From Acheta domesticus (taxonomy: Eukaryota > Arthropoda > Insecta > Orthoptera > Gryllidae): a stretch of DNA of 64,000 nucleotides. This document shows, piece by piece, positions 33,901-47,440 of the stretch (its first letter is position 1; every line of letters starts with the position of its first letter). Below the pieces are notes generated by a model. It did no database searches and was not told the DNA's origin. It saw nothing but the letters and a program-made list of their open reading frames with translations. Where the stretch lies: the NCBI GenBank assembly GCA_031308135.1, contig JAHLJT010009436.1, positions 142,808,303 through 142,872,302 on the forward strand. The letters are read 5' to 3'. A program made the position numbers and the translations under genes.

Positions 33901-34608
33901 GTGGTAATATGTACATTAGTGGCGATTTGTTCACATTATTGAATTTACGAGTACATTTGCTTTAAATAATATCTAGTAAAGTTTCTCAAGAACTCAACCG
34001 TTTTCTGTGAAAACTAGCTCATAATTTCGCATTTTCAGAAACACAATTTTCTCAAAAATTGTTCCAAATTTTTTTCAAACTTTTCGAACGGATAGTACTC
34101 TTTAATATGACGTAAAGTTAAATTTGGGTAATTATTTTGTTTTTTAAAAATTACATAATTGTAATTTTTTGGAAGGTCTCTCACATCGTTAGTACGCACA
34201 TTTCCAGCAAATTGTAAACACTATTGTATTTGTAAGTTAATGTTCATCAAATTACTTGAAGTGAAGATTTTCGAAAACTCAAACATTTTCTGTGAAAAAG
34301 AGCTTCAAGGTTCGCATTTTTAGTAGCGCTTAAACGCCATTTTCTTAAAAACGGCTAAATGTTTTTCCAAGAAAATTGCCATTTAGGAAGAAGTTAAGTG
34401 TTCTTTAATATTCCAAAAATTAATATTTCCGTTCTACCATTAGGAAACGAAAAGTCAAGAAAATGTCAAAAAAATTTACTTTGGATGGAAATAGATGGCA
34501 GCTGGCACAAGTATGTGGCAATTCCGAATAGCTAGCTCAGACCGAAGGAAATAGAAAAATAATACGGGAAAGTCTGTGCCATTCTGTAGCACCACTAGTT
34601 ACTTCCTT
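33900..34608 (-). repeat. Inverted copy of the 4.1-6.1 kb repeat
   Basis: It contains GCCATTCTGTAGCACCACTA at its right end, TGGCAGCTGGCA near 34495, and CATTTCCAGCAAATTG with CACTATTGTATTTGTAAG near 34200. Each is the inverse of text at 4.13-4.5 kb. The length of about 0.7 kb fits one unit. Confidence 0.6.
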
Positions 34609-34611
34609 TTA

Positions 34612-34960
34612 TATGTGTACATATACACGGAGTAATTCAGATAATATAAAGTTACGTAATGCTACGGAAAATCGATTTCGAGATTTCAACGGAAATACAC
34701 GGTATGGGGTCCCCTGATACCGAAAAAGCGTCTTTTCAATACGTTTGTGCGTCTGTCTGTCCGTCTGCCAGTCCGTCTGTCCGTCCGTTCATCTGTCTGT
34801 CCGTCTGTTCGTCCATCTGTGAACAACACCAGCGCCTAAACTAATCGTAGTGTTTTTTCCAAAATGAATATTCCCGGTCGATCAGGCTCGTCTAAAGCTC
34901 TGCGATTTTGAAAAACATTGTTTAAATTTTGAGGGTACTTTTCATGAAACCCTGGAACAT
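34612..34960 (+). repeat. Dispersed repeat family E, copy 2
   Basis: It has ATACACGGAGTAATTCAG, AAAATCGATTTCGAGATTTC, CCCTGATACCGAAAAAG, a CTGTCCGTCTG microsatellite (34748-34815) and GAACAACACCAGCGCCTAAA. It begins directly after the inverted repeat that ends at 34608. Confidence 0.6.
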
Positions 34961-35454
34961 TTTCTCAAAAACGACTCCAATTTTCAAAATATTCAAATTT
35001 TCACTATTCAAAAATATAAAATATAATGATTTATACAAATTAAGCAACATGGTAACTTACGAACGGCATCTAGAAAGAACGCAATGAAAGTGCGCAGGTA
35101 GCTCATAAGTACTTTCTTTGATTAGTTTTGTTCCGCTACTTTCCTGCTCGATTTATTGTGTAGTAACTTGAGCATAAATAATTCTACAATCTTAAACGGA
35201 ATCACTTCTTTTCATGTCTATCAAAACCCCCCAATGATACCCACGTCTCGTATTATACGGCCAATGCATATAAGTGAGACCCGTATTATATGGGCGACTC
35301 CCGTACGAGTACGAGTGAATGCAGGTAAGTTTGACCCGTTAGAATACCCGCATATCCGAGTCCTGGGTACCCGCATGACCAAACACCCGGAAAACTACAA
35401 GAGCTCTAGTTCGAAGACATCTTGAAATAAGGTTCGAAAATACGAGTTGTTTTA

Positions 35455-35514
35455 GCTAGGAGTCGCATGATCGCGACTGTATCGAGCAGTGCTGGCGATC
35501 ATGCGACTCCTAGC
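35455..35514. repeat. Perfect 20-bp hairpin, related to the 57.5 kb palindrome
   Basis: GCTAGGAGTCGCATGATCGC (35455-35474) is exactly inverted at 35495-35514 around a 20-nt loop. The flank AACGACGCGAAATACCGTGA matches the 57.5 kb palindrome's AAAGACGCGAAAGGCCGTGA, so the two belong to one family. Overlapping open frames on both strands come from this repeat. Confidence 0.6.
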
Positions 35515-35699
35515 GGTACAACCGAAAACGACGCGAAATACCGTGAGATATTCGATCCTGAAGACAAGACCCCACGCGCCAAGAAATACAAACCCAAGTA
35601 TAGCGCTCTAGTTCGTATCGAAACTCCTCCATCGTCCGGACACAAACTAAGTTCTCCCAGTCCGAAACACTGCAGTAACAACAGTCCCTGCTTTGATGA

Positions 35700-35860
35700 T
35701 GAGTAACGTGCATGAGCGAGGAGCGAAGGCGGGCGGCGCCTAATGCCTGACACGAGGCTCCGGGTCAGAGGGCGCGAGGCAGCTGCGCCCCGGCGATGGC
35801 CAGCCGAGGAATTCAGGCGGCTCTGCTCTCTACCCGCCCCCCCGGCTCACAGTGTTTATG
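35700..35860. promoter_or_regulatory. Short CpG-rich block
   Basis: About 160 bp of GC-rich DNA (GGCGGGCGGCGCC and neighbours) in an AT-rich context, just after the hairpin repeat. No exon is recognised next to it. It could be a minor promoter or repeat-derived. Confidence 0.2.
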
Positions 35861-38824
35861 CTCCCATTTGCAATGTCACTCACGCCGCTAATGTCGTAAT
35901 GATGGCAATTATTTCCGCTGAAGAGGTTCCCGGAATTTGTGAGGCAATGAGTCGTCATTCGAAACACTCTTGTAATAATAAAGTATGCATATCTTTTGAG
36001 GAAACTTTGTACACATGCGTGTACTCCTGAATTGTAGAAAGAAATTCTCGAGATTCAAGAAAGTAACTTTTTTGTATCAATTTGCAAGATACAAAGAGAA
36101 TTTCTGTGAGGGTGTGGAATTGAAAACTAATTTTCTTGTATTCCTTTAAAGACAATATTGCCAAGCAAAATATTAATATATAATTGCATTAATTGTGTTA
36201 ACTGTATGCAATATTAGAATACAAATATTAATGTTTTATCCATAGGATATCTTACAGGCCGATCATTAGTATTAAGAAAACTAAGGCAATGAAAATAGTT
36301 GGGAAAATGACAACCACACACGTCTGAATTGTGAAGAAATAAAGAATGTATATTTTAAATAATTATTTAACAAAACTGAGTAATTTGAAGTATCAAAATA
36401 AGAATACCTTTGGCAAAGCTAATATTTCTAAAGAAGAAGAGAGAACTTTGCAGCAAAATGTTAAGAGAACTTAAAAAATGAATTACTAAACGTGAGCGAT
36501 GTGATGAATAAATCGAAACATGGACTTTATGGAAGGCGGAAGGCAATAAAAAATACAATTGTAGGTTTTTGAAATGTGTACATGGAAAATGATGAAAATA
36601 ATCTGGAAAGACATGGTGAAGTATGAGGAAGCATTTGGAAATCTTTGAGGGGAAGAGAGCAGGGGAAGGAGGGGGGGGGGGGGAAGAAAGGCGTAATTGT
36701 AAGAAGAACAAAAGTGGAGAAACTAACTGTTGGGGGTTCAAAAGGAAGTCATAGAATAAATAATATTATTGAAAAATGTAAAGAAAAGTAGAAATTCTAA
36801 ACAATGGATTAATTGAAAAAAGGGAAGAGCTACAATGTACAAAAAGAAAACAGGAGTAATACAGAATGCATCGATTCAGGCAGAAGAAAAAAGTGATGAC
36901 GATGACGTGCCAAATGTTCATCAGTTTATAAATATGAACACAATTCATTATGCAAGGTGTGCGTGTTACTCTGATTACTCCACTCGTGAAATTAAAATCA
37001 ATAGTGTTTAACTATACATACAAAAAGCCCCAATCAGGGCGGTGTATCTCAAAAGGTTTATCGCTTTTTCAATCCGATTTTTCTTACCGCTTCTCCCAAC
37101 TGGCCAATCACAAACTATGTCTCATCTATGTTAGGAAGTGGTATACGTTGAACGCTATGTCGATGTCTGATAAACCGCGTATGTATTGTAACATAACCTC
37201 TTTGATTTTAAAATAGCATTCAGTGATTTTCAATATTTGGCGCAATTTGGAACTTTGTTGGACGTAATTTCATCCGTGGGATAGTCCTATTAAATACCAC
37301 TCGCGCTACGGAAATTCTCAGATAAATCCCCTCCTCGCTTCGCGAGTTGGAGATTTGTCAACAATTTTCAAAGCACTCATGATATTGCTTACAATAAACA
37401 TTGGAAAATTTATTTAAAGGAGGAATACTTCGATCCCTCACATACTTATATTTTCAGGAGAGTTTTATAGTATCTAGTGTTTACGCGTTTTCATGAGATT
37501 ACACAGTTTATATAAAGTTCGTAAAACATGAATTTATAGTGGCTTTTGACTGCTATTCCATTGAGACTAATTGTCATTCGATTACTAGTGAACATCTCTA
37601 TAAGATTTTGTAATGAAATTCCTTTTGGGAGGATTAAATGAAGTAACGGCAATTATCTGTACCCAAATGTATACTAGTATTAGAAATTAAATTTTCGAAT
37701 GAAGAGAGTTTGATTTGTCAGAAGTTTATTTTACTTTTGCTCACACTGTTTACTACTTCAACCAATAAAAAAAGAATCGACATTTTATTACAGGCTATTT
37801 TACTACCCACGAGAGAGAAAAATCTGTGACGAATGCTTGAAAGGCCGGTCACTGACCGCCGAGATAGAAATAAGTAAAGCTTGCAATCTCTGAGAAGTCC
37901 ATTCAGGTGTGAATGGCAATCACAGTGGATGATTTCATTGTTTTCAATCAGAATTAACAATTGATTCAAAAGGAAATATATCAGTATCTACAAACAGGAA
38001 ACCTGAATATTGGAAATATCTGCTCAGCTAATTATTCTCGAGTGGATAACTACAAAATTTTTTTTTAAAAAAAGACTATGGGAACGTACGGATATTTGTA
38101 TGAAAGTTGCAAAGCAATTTTTTCTCTGAATTTTAAGTTTTATTAATTGTCTTCTACGTTTTTATGTTAATTTTGCGGTAGATGGTACGCGTACTAATAA
38201 TACTTTTTCGATTGAAAGTAGTTTTTATTTCTAAATATTTTCGGCAAAATTAACTCATTTATTAATCTTATCCAACTTTAAGAGATGTTATTACGAGTCT
38301 GGCCACAAATCAAAATGTATTTTATTTAGTTTTCTACACATTTATTAATTTATTTATAATTTACTCCCTTTAAGATAATACACAGTGGCCACGCCCATTT
38401 GAACTGTGAACATGAGCTAATAACTCGCTTATTGTCAATGTCAGCGCGCTTGAATGCCTGCAAGATATCACAATGCTTATCACAGTACAATGAACTTCAA
38501 AATCTGGATGTAAATCTGTTTATAGGCATGTAAATATAATGTCAAAAATATCGTAAACTGTCGATTAGGAAAATACGCATTCAGATATTTTTCTTAATTT
38601 GGACAACAAAAATGATATGAACCATGAACGATAATTTTTCTGAAGGGTTTTTATCCGCAGATAAATATTATTAAAAAGTTTGCAACATTTGTTTATGTAT
38701 GTATTGACAACTTCTATTAATATTTTTAAAGAGAAAACAACTTTTTTGCCTCATTCATGTTAAAAACTTGTCGCAATTCCTAGGAGAGGTACTTTTTATT
38801 TAAATTGGCTATTAATTACTTTAA

Positions 38825-40721
38825 GGGGAGACAGTAAGTAAATGGCTTCAAAAATTCGATTTTTAGTTTTTATTTTATTTGAAGAGCCTACTCATTTGTA
38901 TGTAAAGTGCTTTTTGTTTCGTTTGAATCCATCTAGTAGTTCAGACTCTATATTTTTTTTCCTGAAACTCTTCGTAGGAAATACATTTAAATCCTCTGTC
39001 AAAGAATACAAAAAAACTTTAACAATTTCACAAAACTCTTGCAATGTTGTGAAAATACAAAATGAAAGGCACACACTGACCAAGCGATGCTACCTGACTA
39101 ACACAGCAAGAAAAACCAAATTAATGTAACATTGCAGAATGTATTGAAAGGTTACGAGGCACACATGGCTGGATTTTCCAACCCAGACCACTCTCACAGC
39201 ACCACAGCTCCTCCAAATTACACAGCTGTCTAGTAGAGGGTCTCAAATGCAGATAGCAAGAAAATGCCTTTCACCGCCGTGGATGCTTCACGCTCAAGGT
39301 CCACCATAGCTCCTTCCGCTTTGGCCCACACTCCACCAGCGATCTCTCACGCTAACCGCCGGGTACTGGCCCCGCCCCGGGTTCAGACCCCGGGCAGGGT
39401 GCAGGGGGGCGGCCAGCCGGCTAGCCGGCGGAGGGGCGGACGTAGGCGGGGGGAGATACGGGCGGCGACGGCGTGATGGTGGTGGCAGCGGCGGTGACGG
39501 TGGTGATGTCGACGTGACGTCATCGGTGTCGGCGGCGAGGGTAGCTGATTGCAACCTGGCCGGGCGGCGGAAGAACCGCCACATGCATCGAGACGCGGGG
39601 AAACAATGATCAATTAATGTCTTAATTCATTCATTAATTGATTGATTGATTGATTAATTTTTTTAAAGTGGGACACGCGAACTTTGGAGTTGGCGCCCCC
39701 ATAACACACTGGTGTAGCATGGAACTCCCATAATTTAGCGGGAGTACCACAAAGAGTGCCCAGGTGGGCGGAAGTCGCAGGAACTTGTCCGCGCCGACCA
39801 AAATGTGCTAACATCCTCCTTTACGTCAAAATTAAAATCAATTTGGAAATCTCTCGTATTGCTGCGTGTAATTGCTAACCTGCATTTATTATCGATAAGT
39901 GCCGAAATCATGCGTATTTATGAAGTTTGTTATTGCTTTGTTATTGTTACCCAGAATTTGAATTAATCTGTGAATTCAGTAATTTGGACACGATTACCCA
40001 AAACTGTATTTGTACAAATAAGTTCTTTAAGATTTGATGTATATGATGCCATCTTGTGTTTCAATGATGGAGTTTCAAAAAAACAGGAGGTTTTAAACGT
40101 TCTGGGTGTATATTGTGGCGAAAATACAATACAATCCTTATTAGAAATAGAGATAGAATACGAAAAGCAGAAATTGCTGCACTAAGTTGCACAAAAGAAG
40201 CAAGACAAAAGAAGAAAACAGTGAAAAGAAGGAAAAATACCAGTATGACTCAGATGATGCTCAGTATGGTGCAGAAAAATATTAAGTGTAAGTGTTTTTA
40301 AAGATTTTCTTTGGTAAAATATAATTATTAACTTTAAACCTGATTTTCTCTAAACTACATATTTTTACACTCAGGAACATTTTTTGTAGAAACTAGAAGT
40401 CAAAGAAAATTGAAACTTGGACAGTGCATTAACAGTATATCAACAACTATTCACAGCCTGTTTAAGAAAATTTAGTTCAGAATTAATTATTTTATGATAT
40501 GTGAAATACTTAATTTTTTTTAATACTGAAAATTAAAAAAAAATAAATTATTTGATTCCATTGTTTGTAAAAAGTCAAATATACTTGTAAATGTTGATTA
40601 ATATAATATTCACTTGCAGTAAAAATTTCAGAGTTGTATCCTTTCTAGTTTTTTCCAAAAAACGTTCTTTAAAATGTCCAAAATTGGCAGCATAGGGAAG
40701 TACGGTGCCTGCTGTCTCCCC
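38825..40721 (+). mobile_element. TTAA-flanked DNA transposon remnant, 1.9 kb
   Basis: TTAA lies at 38821-38824 and 40722-40725, and the ends are GGGGAGACAGTA and the inverse of GGGGAGACAGCA. Near the right end, 39970-40300, shifted frames read YDAILCFNDGVSKKQEVLNV, CGENTI and then RNRDRIRKAEIAAL..TKEARQKKK, resembling the C-terminus of transposon proteins common in insects. Kolobok and piggyBac both use TTAA; I cannot choose. The middle (39260-39830) is a CpG-rich block and a TGAT-repeat element that look like later additions. Confidence 0.65.
39280..39600. other. CpG-rich block inside the TTAA element
   Basis: About 320 bp, very GC-rich (CCCCGCCCCGGGTTCAGACC, GGCGGCGACGG repeats), bounded by ordinary AT-rich sequence within the transposon remnant. 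At 39625-39660 a TTGATTGATTGATTGATT run follows, like the tail of the SINE A family. Origin unknown. Confidence 0.35.
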
Positions 40722-40819
40722 TTAAATTATTTTTTCTTGAATAGTTTTATCGATAATAACTTTTTACAAATGTTAACTTAGAGAAATAATCATAGATCTT
40801 TGAAGTATAAAGACTTTAA

Positions 40820-41180
40820 AGAGTACGTTACATCACGATATTGTAAAAGTCTGAGGATTTAATGAAAATCGGACCTGCATCTTATAAGCTTACTTTGGTC
40901 TATTGAAAAGAATGGTAATATTTGGAGCTATGTTTGAGAAAAAAATAAAATGTCGTAGGGTCTTAATATAAAAAAAACTAAAATTAAAAATTTCTCTTCA
41001 AATTCAAAGGGGCGCGACATTATACAGATAGATCGAGGAAAATAGATTCTAGGAAAAATCCTGAGAACGGTTTAGGCACTAGTGTTGTCGAAAACCACTT
41101 TACTGATAGTCCCTTTTTCTGTATCACGGACTCACAAAAAGTGGATTTTCATAACGGCACTACGTACTGAGAAAGTAATT
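40820..41180 (-). repeat. Inverted fragment of dispersed repeat family E
   Basis: It contains GGTTTAGGCACTAGTGTTGT, the inverse of the family landmark, and AATGAAAATCGGACC, GGGGCGCGACATTATACAGA shared with 18.3 kb (GGCCGCGACATCAGACAG). Confidence 0.4.
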
Positions 41181-41559
41181 TGCTACATTTCGGAGACCAA
41201 AAATATTTATTGCAATGTAAGGGACTTGCAAAAAAATTTAGAAGAATATATAGAAAATCTGTAGAAAAATAGGCATTTTATAGAACTAGAATACTTTCTT
41301 TATACTATGTAGGATTATAGGCTAAAGTAAAAATTTGTGTGTCATTCATAAACACTTCATTAACCATTGTAATTTAACCATTACACTAATTATGTTAAGA
41401 AATTTAAGGACGGGTTTTTGATTCCTACGTCACTCATGGCAAGTACAGACAATGTCTTGAGAATATGCCCTATTCCTCATCAGTCTCTAAGAGATCTTTC
41501 TTGTGGCCTTTGCATTCTGCCACCAAATGTTCAGTCTCATCTTCAGGAGTCTACCTCCA

Positions 41560-41672
41560 TATCGTTTTAGTTTCTCTCTTCTCTTCTCCCTTTCTCTGAC
41601 TCTGTTTGACTCTCCCTGTCTCTCTCTGAATCTCTCTCCCTCTAACTCTCTCTCTTTCTCTCTCTCTGTAAC
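41560..41672. repeat. CT-rich simple-sequence tract
   Basis: TCTCTCTCTTTCTCTCTCTC and similar text over about 110 bp. It is followed by a short CpG-rich block (41800-41930) with CCCCGCCCCGCCCCGC. Long frames here are compositional. Confidence 0.7.
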
Positions 41673-42058
41673 ACAATGGCATACTCCCCACGCCCTTGAA
41701 TGAACGTCGAGCATTGCCATGCTGGTTGCAACGTAGCCCCTGCGTGCCCGTGCATGACGCCTGCCAGAGATGCTGGCGGGCATCTGGCGGAATGCCCAGT
41801 GTCGCGTCGCGCACCATACTGTGCCCGCCCCGCCCCGCCCCGCTCCGCCCCCCCGCGCCAACCGGAGGCGATGGCATCGCAGCCCTGGCGCGTCGCCAGC
41901 GCCACCCACGCACTGGGCTCAATCGCGAAAGCAGCGGAACGATATCGGGAGCCTTCTCAAATCACAACCGGGCGATATTATTTACCTGGTACATCAGTAT
42001 ATAAGGTTGCGAGTTCTCACATCGTGCTTTGTAGACCAGGAAATACTGAGTAGTTCGA

Positions 42059-42453
42059 TTGATTGATTAGTTATTCCTGGCGCGTCAACGGCTAAGATTA
42101 TTAGTCCCGTAAGTGTAATACAGTTTTTTAATCGCTGGTGACGGTGATCTTCTCCCATGGATGGCGAGATTCGGCACCGATCTACCCGGCGGTTTGCGAG
42201 GTTTCCCCAACCAGGTATCTCCCACCAGCGGGCCACCGCCTAAGCTGGGGCAAGATCTAAGCCCAGCGGGGCGCCCGGAGGAAGAAAAGAACGCGCGCGA
42301 TCTTGGCCAGTTTGTATGGGTACTGCTCCGGCATTTGGCTGGTGTTGATCGGGCAAACCACGGTCACACGGCCACTGGGACTGGAACTCTAGGACCTTCC
42401 GGTCGTAGGCACTGCAGTGGCATCAATTGATGCTCTGAGTCATCTAAGTCGGT
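42059..42453 (-). mobile_element. tRNA-derived SINE, family A, internally shortened
   Basis: The left end has the TTGATTGATTGATTAG tail. The body has GGATGGCGAGATTCGGC, CAGGTATCTCCCACCAGCGG and GGTGTTGATCGG; the head at the right is degenerate. GTAGTTCGA (42050-42058) and GTATTTCGA (42454-42462) are a near-perfect target duplication. It is about 395 bp against about 563 bp for the fullest copy. Confidence 0.7.
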
Positions 42454-42469
42454 GTATTTCGAGTTGCAG

Positions 42470-45400
42470 GGCCCGCCAGGGACTTTAGTTTCCTCTCCGG
42501 TTCGTAAAATTCTTACACATGCACTTCCGCTTGTGGAGATATTACCCTTTCAGGTATCACCCCAAAGGGCCACCTGACTGGTTGGGACAACTGACCACAC
42601 TCGACCTGTGTGATAGACTGGGAGATCGGCCCTAAGTTTGAGACCCTAGAGCCGATACGGGAGATTTTCAATTGACGGATAACAGGGTCGAATGGCCAAT
42701 AAATACGCCCATCGAGTAACGAGTAGCGCCGATGGTCGATGCCACTTCTAGAGGCTCGCACTTCTAGAAGCTTGCAGTCGTATTTGCAAGTTCCCCCCAC
42801 CGTCTGACGCCAAAGTATTATTTTAGATAACAAGCCACTGACCTCACGCAATCCTTTTTTCTCCATTCTCCGTTCACATCCTCACCTTCGGTTTGTGTTG
42901 TAGCACCTAGGAAGAAAAATTAGTTTGCCTGCGAAACAGGCAATTTTTTGAGCACCTCGCTTCAAAATTCCTCTTGCTTGAATCGGGAGTTTTCACATAA
43001 ATTAATCACAGCAAACAAATTCACCCTGACATGGTAGCAAACAATATCAAAGGTATTTTCCAGCAACTAGCGGTGCCGAACTACGTTATCTGAATCATTT
43101 ATAATTAAATAATTCTCGGCATCATAATGGAGGAATAGGATAAATAGGCAGCCAATTACCAAGCTAATGTCAACCTATGACAAATGTTGCTGTCACAAAT
43201 TCCCACTTGAAAAAATATGAGGTTTTCTTAAATAAATCTCTTTCTTTAGATGAACTACTTCACTTAAGGTACATTAAGAAATAGTCGATTCTAGTTATAT
43301 TTAACTCAAAAAAACTTGACTCAAATTTGGGTTCAACTAGCTATCCTTTTTTTATTTTAAGATTCAGTTAGTAATAAAAATCAGAAAAATTAAAATTAAC
43401 AAAAATGTGAATATTCTTTCTTTGTTGACTGTTTTTAATAAAAAATACTGAAAATAGTTTGAATTAAACCACATAATCATACAGGTACAATTGATTCAAA
43501 AAGGTACGAAATATTAAGTATCAGACTTCTCTAATTTTAATTTTCTGGTCTATTGTAAAATTTTGTAAATGTAAAATTTTCTCTTATCGTCTCAGATACA
43601 GTGCCTGCACTGAAGAAGGAAGCATGACTTTGTTCATCCCTGCAAGAAGAAACATTTTAGTGTGAATCGCGGACTGGCGAGGCGGGCGAGTTCCAGGGAA
43701 TAACCAGGGAGAATCCGTGACCATCGAGCTGCAAAGCCAACCCGCAAATTGCCTCTCAAACCCCTTTCCCACCCCTTGCTTCGCCCCGCTTCGCCGTCGC
43801 GTCCACGAATGCAAATGACCCCTGGCTAATGAGACCACGACCCCTTGGATCGTACTCCGTGCTTAACACGCCGGAGCATCGACGTTGGGGAAAACACAGT
43901 TAAACGCTTATTTTAATAAAAAGAAATCGATGTTGAGGAGAAATAGGCATATACAGAGGACACGACCATCCAAGCACATCCCATAGTGGACAGAGGGAGA
44001 TCGAAAAAATAACGAAATAGCCTAATCTCCGAATAGAGCAAGAAATTCTCTGGAAATGCAGGAGCACGGTTGTCGCAATAACAATCGAGTTTCTAGGGGC
44101 AATGTCCAGAGAAATCTGACAAAACTAAACAACCCAATTTCGTGTTTTTTTTACTTTAGGTGTACGCCAGTAGACCCTAGATGGGTTATCACTTGCTCTT
44201 ATTAAGTGGTTATATAGATGAAATGTAAACCTAATATTGTGTACATTTTCATACTATGTTAATATTAAAATTAATAGAATGAACGTTTTTATGCAGTAAT
44301 TTGTTTATTACGTCATTTTCAAGACCACCTACAATACAATAAAAAATATCCAAGAATGTCCTGTCATGGCCACAAGTCTCAAAATCCTTTGCACTGAAAA
44401 ATGTATCTCAATATGATTTTTATTTTGCACTGGCAAACAAAGGGTTTGAAAAATCACAAATTAACTAAAAACGCAAATGAGCGCATCCTATGGTAATCCG
44501 CGTGTACGTTGGTACCTCCATGTGAGCGCATCCTATGGTACGTTGGAACTACCAAGTATCTTTGAGTGGCAGGGCTTGAGTACTGCACTCGAGATGGCTC
44601 CATGTGATAAGAGCCCGTTAACAACTCAGCCGAAAGGTGTCTCATTTAATCCAAGATCCGGCGAATTATTTTCCAAACGGTTTGAGGGCCGCTAGTGGCG
44701 TCACATGAACGGAGAGCGATAGCAGACACCCGTCACCATTCTCAGGTGACGCATCGCACCTCCGTGTTTTGTTCAGGTGTTTTGTTCACCATCGCGCCAC
44801 CTCATATCTCGCCACCTCCTCTTTATCCTCCTCCTCCACGCCATCGACCCACCGTGAGAACCAGCTCGTTGCGTAGGTTCCTCATAAACATAGTGGCTTA
44901 TGAATTAGGAATAATGATAACCTGACGTTGCGCAAATTCGGAGAATGGTACTTTGAAACGCAGATCAAGGAAAGACAAGAGCTTCATTTTCCGCCTTCTC
45001 GCTACACATAATGACACATAATGACATTGAACGAAAGTCGTGATCACTTAGGAATTCGAAGATATTTCTTGTCCCTTATAATACTCTCTTCTCTCTGCGG
45101 CATTTTTGTCTATGAATCCCACAATGCTCCATTTCTGCTCTTCCTTTTTACTTTCTTGCAAACGGAAGTTTATAAAAAGATATAGTCAATTCTGAGTAAG
45201 AAATTTTGGAGGTAAAAGGATATTGCATTAGATTACTAAACGTGCAAATTAATGTTTGTTTAGAAATGTCACTCGTAAGTTCCCTTTTCCTTCTGACTCC
45301 CTGAATTGATATGTTTTGTGATAATTATTTATATGTGATACACTCTTGGTAAAATGTATCTTTGTTCTTAAATGATTACATTTACTAATAATTGTTTAAG

Positions 45401-46900
45401 TACGTGAACTTTTCATAACAATATTACAAGTTTAGCACAAAACAATGTTTTCTAAATGCACTGTTCAAACACATGTTCTGAGTTGACATGTTAAATACTA
45501 ATGCAAGAACGTGTAGTCAGGTTTTCTGAGTTTCGTAAAATCTTCAATTGACAATTCGTTTTTCTTTTCGGTTAGACAGAGAAAACGCCAGTTATCATTT
45601 GTTTTCTTGGATTGATTTCACCTGTTACTTTCTTTCATTAGTTCTCTCTTGAAGCCGTATCATTTTACGTTAAACTTCGACATTGATACCTTCATTATGG
45701 CATTTTTAACACTTATTAGCAATACCTTTATATGCTTCTCTGTGTACGTATACGTTCCTTACTATAAAAATACGAGTTTCATCTCATCTAATATTTCAAA
45801 TTTTCTCCCTCCTCTTTAATATTGAAAAATAGAAATCGATACTCATCAAGTGGGGGTATTAGCTACGAAACCGACCACTAGATTTTATGAAGCAATGCCC
45901 ATCTCTGGAGAATCAGTCATGCCTTCCCAACTTTCTCAATAATTTGCATTCTAACTTTCTCAAGTGTTCGAGGTGTCTTCTGTGATGGATCTTCACTTGC
46001 TTCGCTCGTTTTTTAAAATTTTTTGGAGAAAATCACGGACAAAAGTTCTCGTCTTCAACAGAAAAGTTTCTATTTCGCGCCGGTGAGGTGTGTTTGGAAT
46101 GTTCTCATCAGTACTCGCTGCGAGCTTTTGCCTTCAACTGTTTATTGTGCCTGAGAGGGGGAAGCAAGATCATCGATCAAGAAAAGCTACGCGATTAATA
46201 TTTCCCACAACATTTCAACGTCCGCCATTTGCACCATTTAACACTACGTGCTTCACTACCTGTTACCTCGGCCAACTTACAGCCCCGTCCCTCGTCTATG
46301 TTTTTCGCCTCGAATAAATTTTCACAAAACAAAACGTCATCACTCGCTTTCACTTGTCGCAGACCTATTTCCTACAAAATTCGTTTTTTTTATTAAGTTC
46401 TTTCTCGTATTTAAACGTTTGTAATTTGTAAATTAAACTACGGAAATTCTCGTAAATCTGCAAAGTTCATTAACCTCTTTTACACTAGTTTTCCTCAAAA
46501 TTCAACAAAAATCCTTTCGCACTTACCTTAGCTGTCCATGCTCATTTGTTTCCTGAGTACGTAAATTGTAGTTTCATAAAGTTTTCTATAACAAACTTAT
46601 TGTACACTCGTTTTGTTCATTCCTACTTGTTCTCTGCTATTTACGTTCACGAGATTGAGTTTATTTTTCCAATTGATTGATTCCAGATAAATAAATAAAA
46701 CGTTCGCCGCACGCGATCAGTCAATTGTTTATGTAGGCTCATGTTTTCACTGGTCACTTTATTTAAACAACGTGCCACTATATTTGCGGGGTACCTTTGA
46801 ACAGTCACAATATGGTCGCATTTTCTTAAGTAAGAAATAAACCAATTAAATGCATTCTGTGCAAATTTACGTTAACGTCATAATTTCAATATCATGTTGG
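42470..46900. other. Intergenic DNA, no gene recognised
   Basis: Mixed AT-rich sequence with a GC-richer part at 42470-42850 and 43700-43860. GAGCGCATCCTATGGTA is directly repeated at 44478 and 44525. Open frames are short, and none shows a domain or splice context. Confidence 0.35.
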
Positions 46901-47039
46901 TCAGAAGAAAGTTGCAATAATGAAAATATATCATAAAAATATGAATTAATGAGATTTTGACGTGTGCTAATTGGTAAAAGTTCGCAGGCGTTTCAGCGAA
47001 TTCATTGCGACAAAATCGTTGCGGCATATTGAATCAACT

Positions 47040-47440
47040 TACCAGTTCCAGCAGAGGTCAATAAACTTACCTAGGTTCTTAATTTCGGAACACCAAGGTA
47101 GAACGGTGTCATTTATGCAAATTGTAGGCAGAAGATGGGATGATTTAGGAACAAAAGATATTTTATTTATAGTGCTTTTCGAAATAATGTATTTGGATTT
47201 AAGTTTAAGCCTAAAGACCCCCATTTGTGAAAGGTTATCAAATCTTCGTGAAATGTTTGTGCTATTGAGAAGAGGGGAGACGGGTGGCCACTAAAGTTTA
47301 TCAGAAGATTATCCGCGTACATTTGATGACTGCAAAGCTTTGAAATGCATTTTCTACGACATTTGCATAGATAAAGAAGGCCAGTGACCCTAACATGGTA
47401 CCCTGAGAAACTCCACGGTTAAGTTTTACAGGGCCAGCGA
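47040..47440 (-). pseudogene. Non-LTR reverse transcriptase remnant
   Basis: Across frames the minus strand reads GVSQGTMLGSLAFF.YANV (the GxxQGxxLGPLLF box) and, further on, ICINDTVLPWCSEIKNLG, which is the connection region after the RT domain in Jockey- and I-like elements. The catalytic box between them is damaged. About 400 bp survive. Confidence 0.6.

Noticed and set aside
35156..35706. Open frames of 79-89 codons on both strands near 35.2-35.7 kb
   Set aside because: They overlap a hairpin repeat whose relative at 57.5 kb gives similar peptides, so the similarity is repeat-based.
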